Shown here: piece after piece, positions 6,346 through 6,912 of the stretch
Numbering within the stretch: position 1 is the first letter of the stretch
How the letters are laid out: each line of letters starts with the position of its first letter
Assembly: GCA_045543495.1 (NCBI GenBank)
Contig: JAZQMO010000048.1
Location: forward strand, 1 to 6,912
Length of the DNA: 6,912 bases
Direction: 5' to 3'
DNA from: RGIG5579 sp045543495
Lineage (GTDB): Bacteria > Bacillota > Clostridia > Oscillospirales > SIG627
Notes under the pieces: generated by a model
Databases searched by the model: none
Told to the model about the DNA's origin: nothing
What the model saw: only the letters and a program-made list of their open reading frames with translations
Made by a program: the position numbers and the translations under genes

Positions 6346-6912
6346 TCAGGCTCTCTTTTCGATCACCTTGTCGATCAGTCCGTATTCCAGAGCCTCGGCT
6401 GCGGTCAGGAAGTTATCGCGGTCAGTATCCTTTTCGATCTGCTCCAGCGGCTTTCCCGTGCGCTCCGCGAGGATCTTATTTAAGGTATCGCGGGTGCGGA
6501 GAATATGATCGGAGTGGATCTTTATATCACTCGCCTGACCTTTCATACCGCCCAAGGGCTGATGGATCATAATTTCGCTGTGAGGCAGAGCGATCCGTTT
6601 TCCCTTTGCCCCTGCGGCAAGAAGAAATGCGCCCATACTTGCCGCCATACCGATACAGATGGTGGATACATCGCACTTAATGAAGTTCATGGTGTCATAT
6701 ATTGCCATACCTGCGCTGATTGAGCCGCCGGGGCTATTGATATAAAGGCTGATATCCTTATCGGGGTCCTGCGCCTCAAGGTAGAGAAGCTGTGCTACAA
6801 CAAGAGTTGCGGTAGCATCGTTTACCTCATCGGCAAGAAATATTATTCTGTCGTTTAAGAGTCTTGAATAGATGTCAAAGGAACGCTCTGCTCTGGATGT
6901 TTGTTCTAAGAC
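6346..6912 (-). CDS. clpP: ClpP, serine protease subunit of the Clp complex (N terminus cut by window edge)
   Basis: ClpP forms the tetradecameric proteolytic chamber that degrades proteins delivered by ClpX and related unfoldases. The frame is open to the window end and gives 188 residues, starting VLEQTSRAERSFDIYSRLL. Compared with family members, only about 6-10 N-terminal residues are missing. The catalytic triad is visible with the family's spacing: Ser92 in GMAASMG, His117 in MIHQPLGG and Asp166 in DRDNFL (fragment numbering; 25 and 49 residues apart, as in E. coli S97/H122/D171). The SPGGS motif (60-64) of the oxyanion region is intact. The Met at 6708-6706 is internal and not the start. 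clpX follows in the same direction after 78 bases. The promoter lies outside the window. Confidence 0.97.
   Translation of the reverse strand, partial: VLEQTSRAERSFDIYSRLLNDRIIFLADEVNDATATLVVAQLLYLEAQDPDKDISLYINSPGGSISAGMAIYDTMNFIKCDVSTICIGMAASMGAFLLAAGAKGKRIALPHSEIMIHQPLGGMKGQASDIKIHSDHILRTRDTLNKILAERTGKPLEQIEKDTDRDNFLTAAEALEYGLIDKVIEKRA

Noticed and set aside
5176..6483. Open frame of 435 codons on the + strand, opposite clpX and the end of clpP
   Set aside because: It runs antisense across two conserved genes and their spacer and shows no family resemblance. It is a codon-bias shadow of clpX.
6346..6708. Short 120-residue version of ClpP starting at the Met at 6708
   Set aside because: The frame continues upstream with a clear ClpP sequence including the SPGGS motif, so this Met is internal. 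The real start lies beyond the window.

Overview
The window reads as a chromosomal segment of a Gram-positive, low-to-mid GC member of the Clostridia, probably a gut Oscillospiraceae/Ruminococcaceae-type bacterium. The evidence is a clpP-clpX pair with Firmicute-like sequences, a DUF4349 lipoprotein, strong Shine-Dalgarno sites, SigA-like promoters, and a secreted protein ending in 21-residue cell-wall-binding-type repeats. Genus cannot be fixed from the sequence alone.

Layout, left to right. Positions 1-140 are the end of an IS3-family (IS150-like) insertion sequence. It has a TG...CA terminal repeat whose outer edge is at 140, and the first 31 codons of orfA run leftwards off the window. 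A 15-bp hairpin in this end contains the orfA ribosome binding site. Immediately outside the IS is a clear SigA promoter (177-205, extended -10) for a DUF4349 lipoprotein/membrane protein on the + strand (238-1125). This gene converges on the next one at a bidirectional terminator (1149-1183).

The centre (1192-4833, - strand) is one large gene for a 1213-residue exported protein. It has a signal peptide, a beta-rich N-terminal domain, three Ig-like modules each apparently interrupted by an inserted domain, a helical linker, and a C-terminal array of 21-residue repeats. Those repeats are ordered as a 63-residue A-B-C super-repeat and carry cysteines in fixed places. The gene has its own promoter (4891-4919) and a UUCG-capped hairpin predicted at the very 5' end of its mRNA.

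The right part (- strand) is clpP (truncated by the window end) followed by clpX, the two subunits of the ClpXP protease, with a terminator after clpX (4972-4997). The 78-nt clpP-clpX gap holds two overlapping complementary pairs in A-B-A'-B' order. They could form an antiterminator/terminator switch or a pseudoknot, and this is the least expected regulatory signal here. No CRISPR, tRNA or rRNA was seen. No gene-free stretch exceeds 300 bases: the longest gaps are 95-237 (IS end, promoter and RBS) and 4834-5007 (promoter, 5' UTR and clpX terminator).
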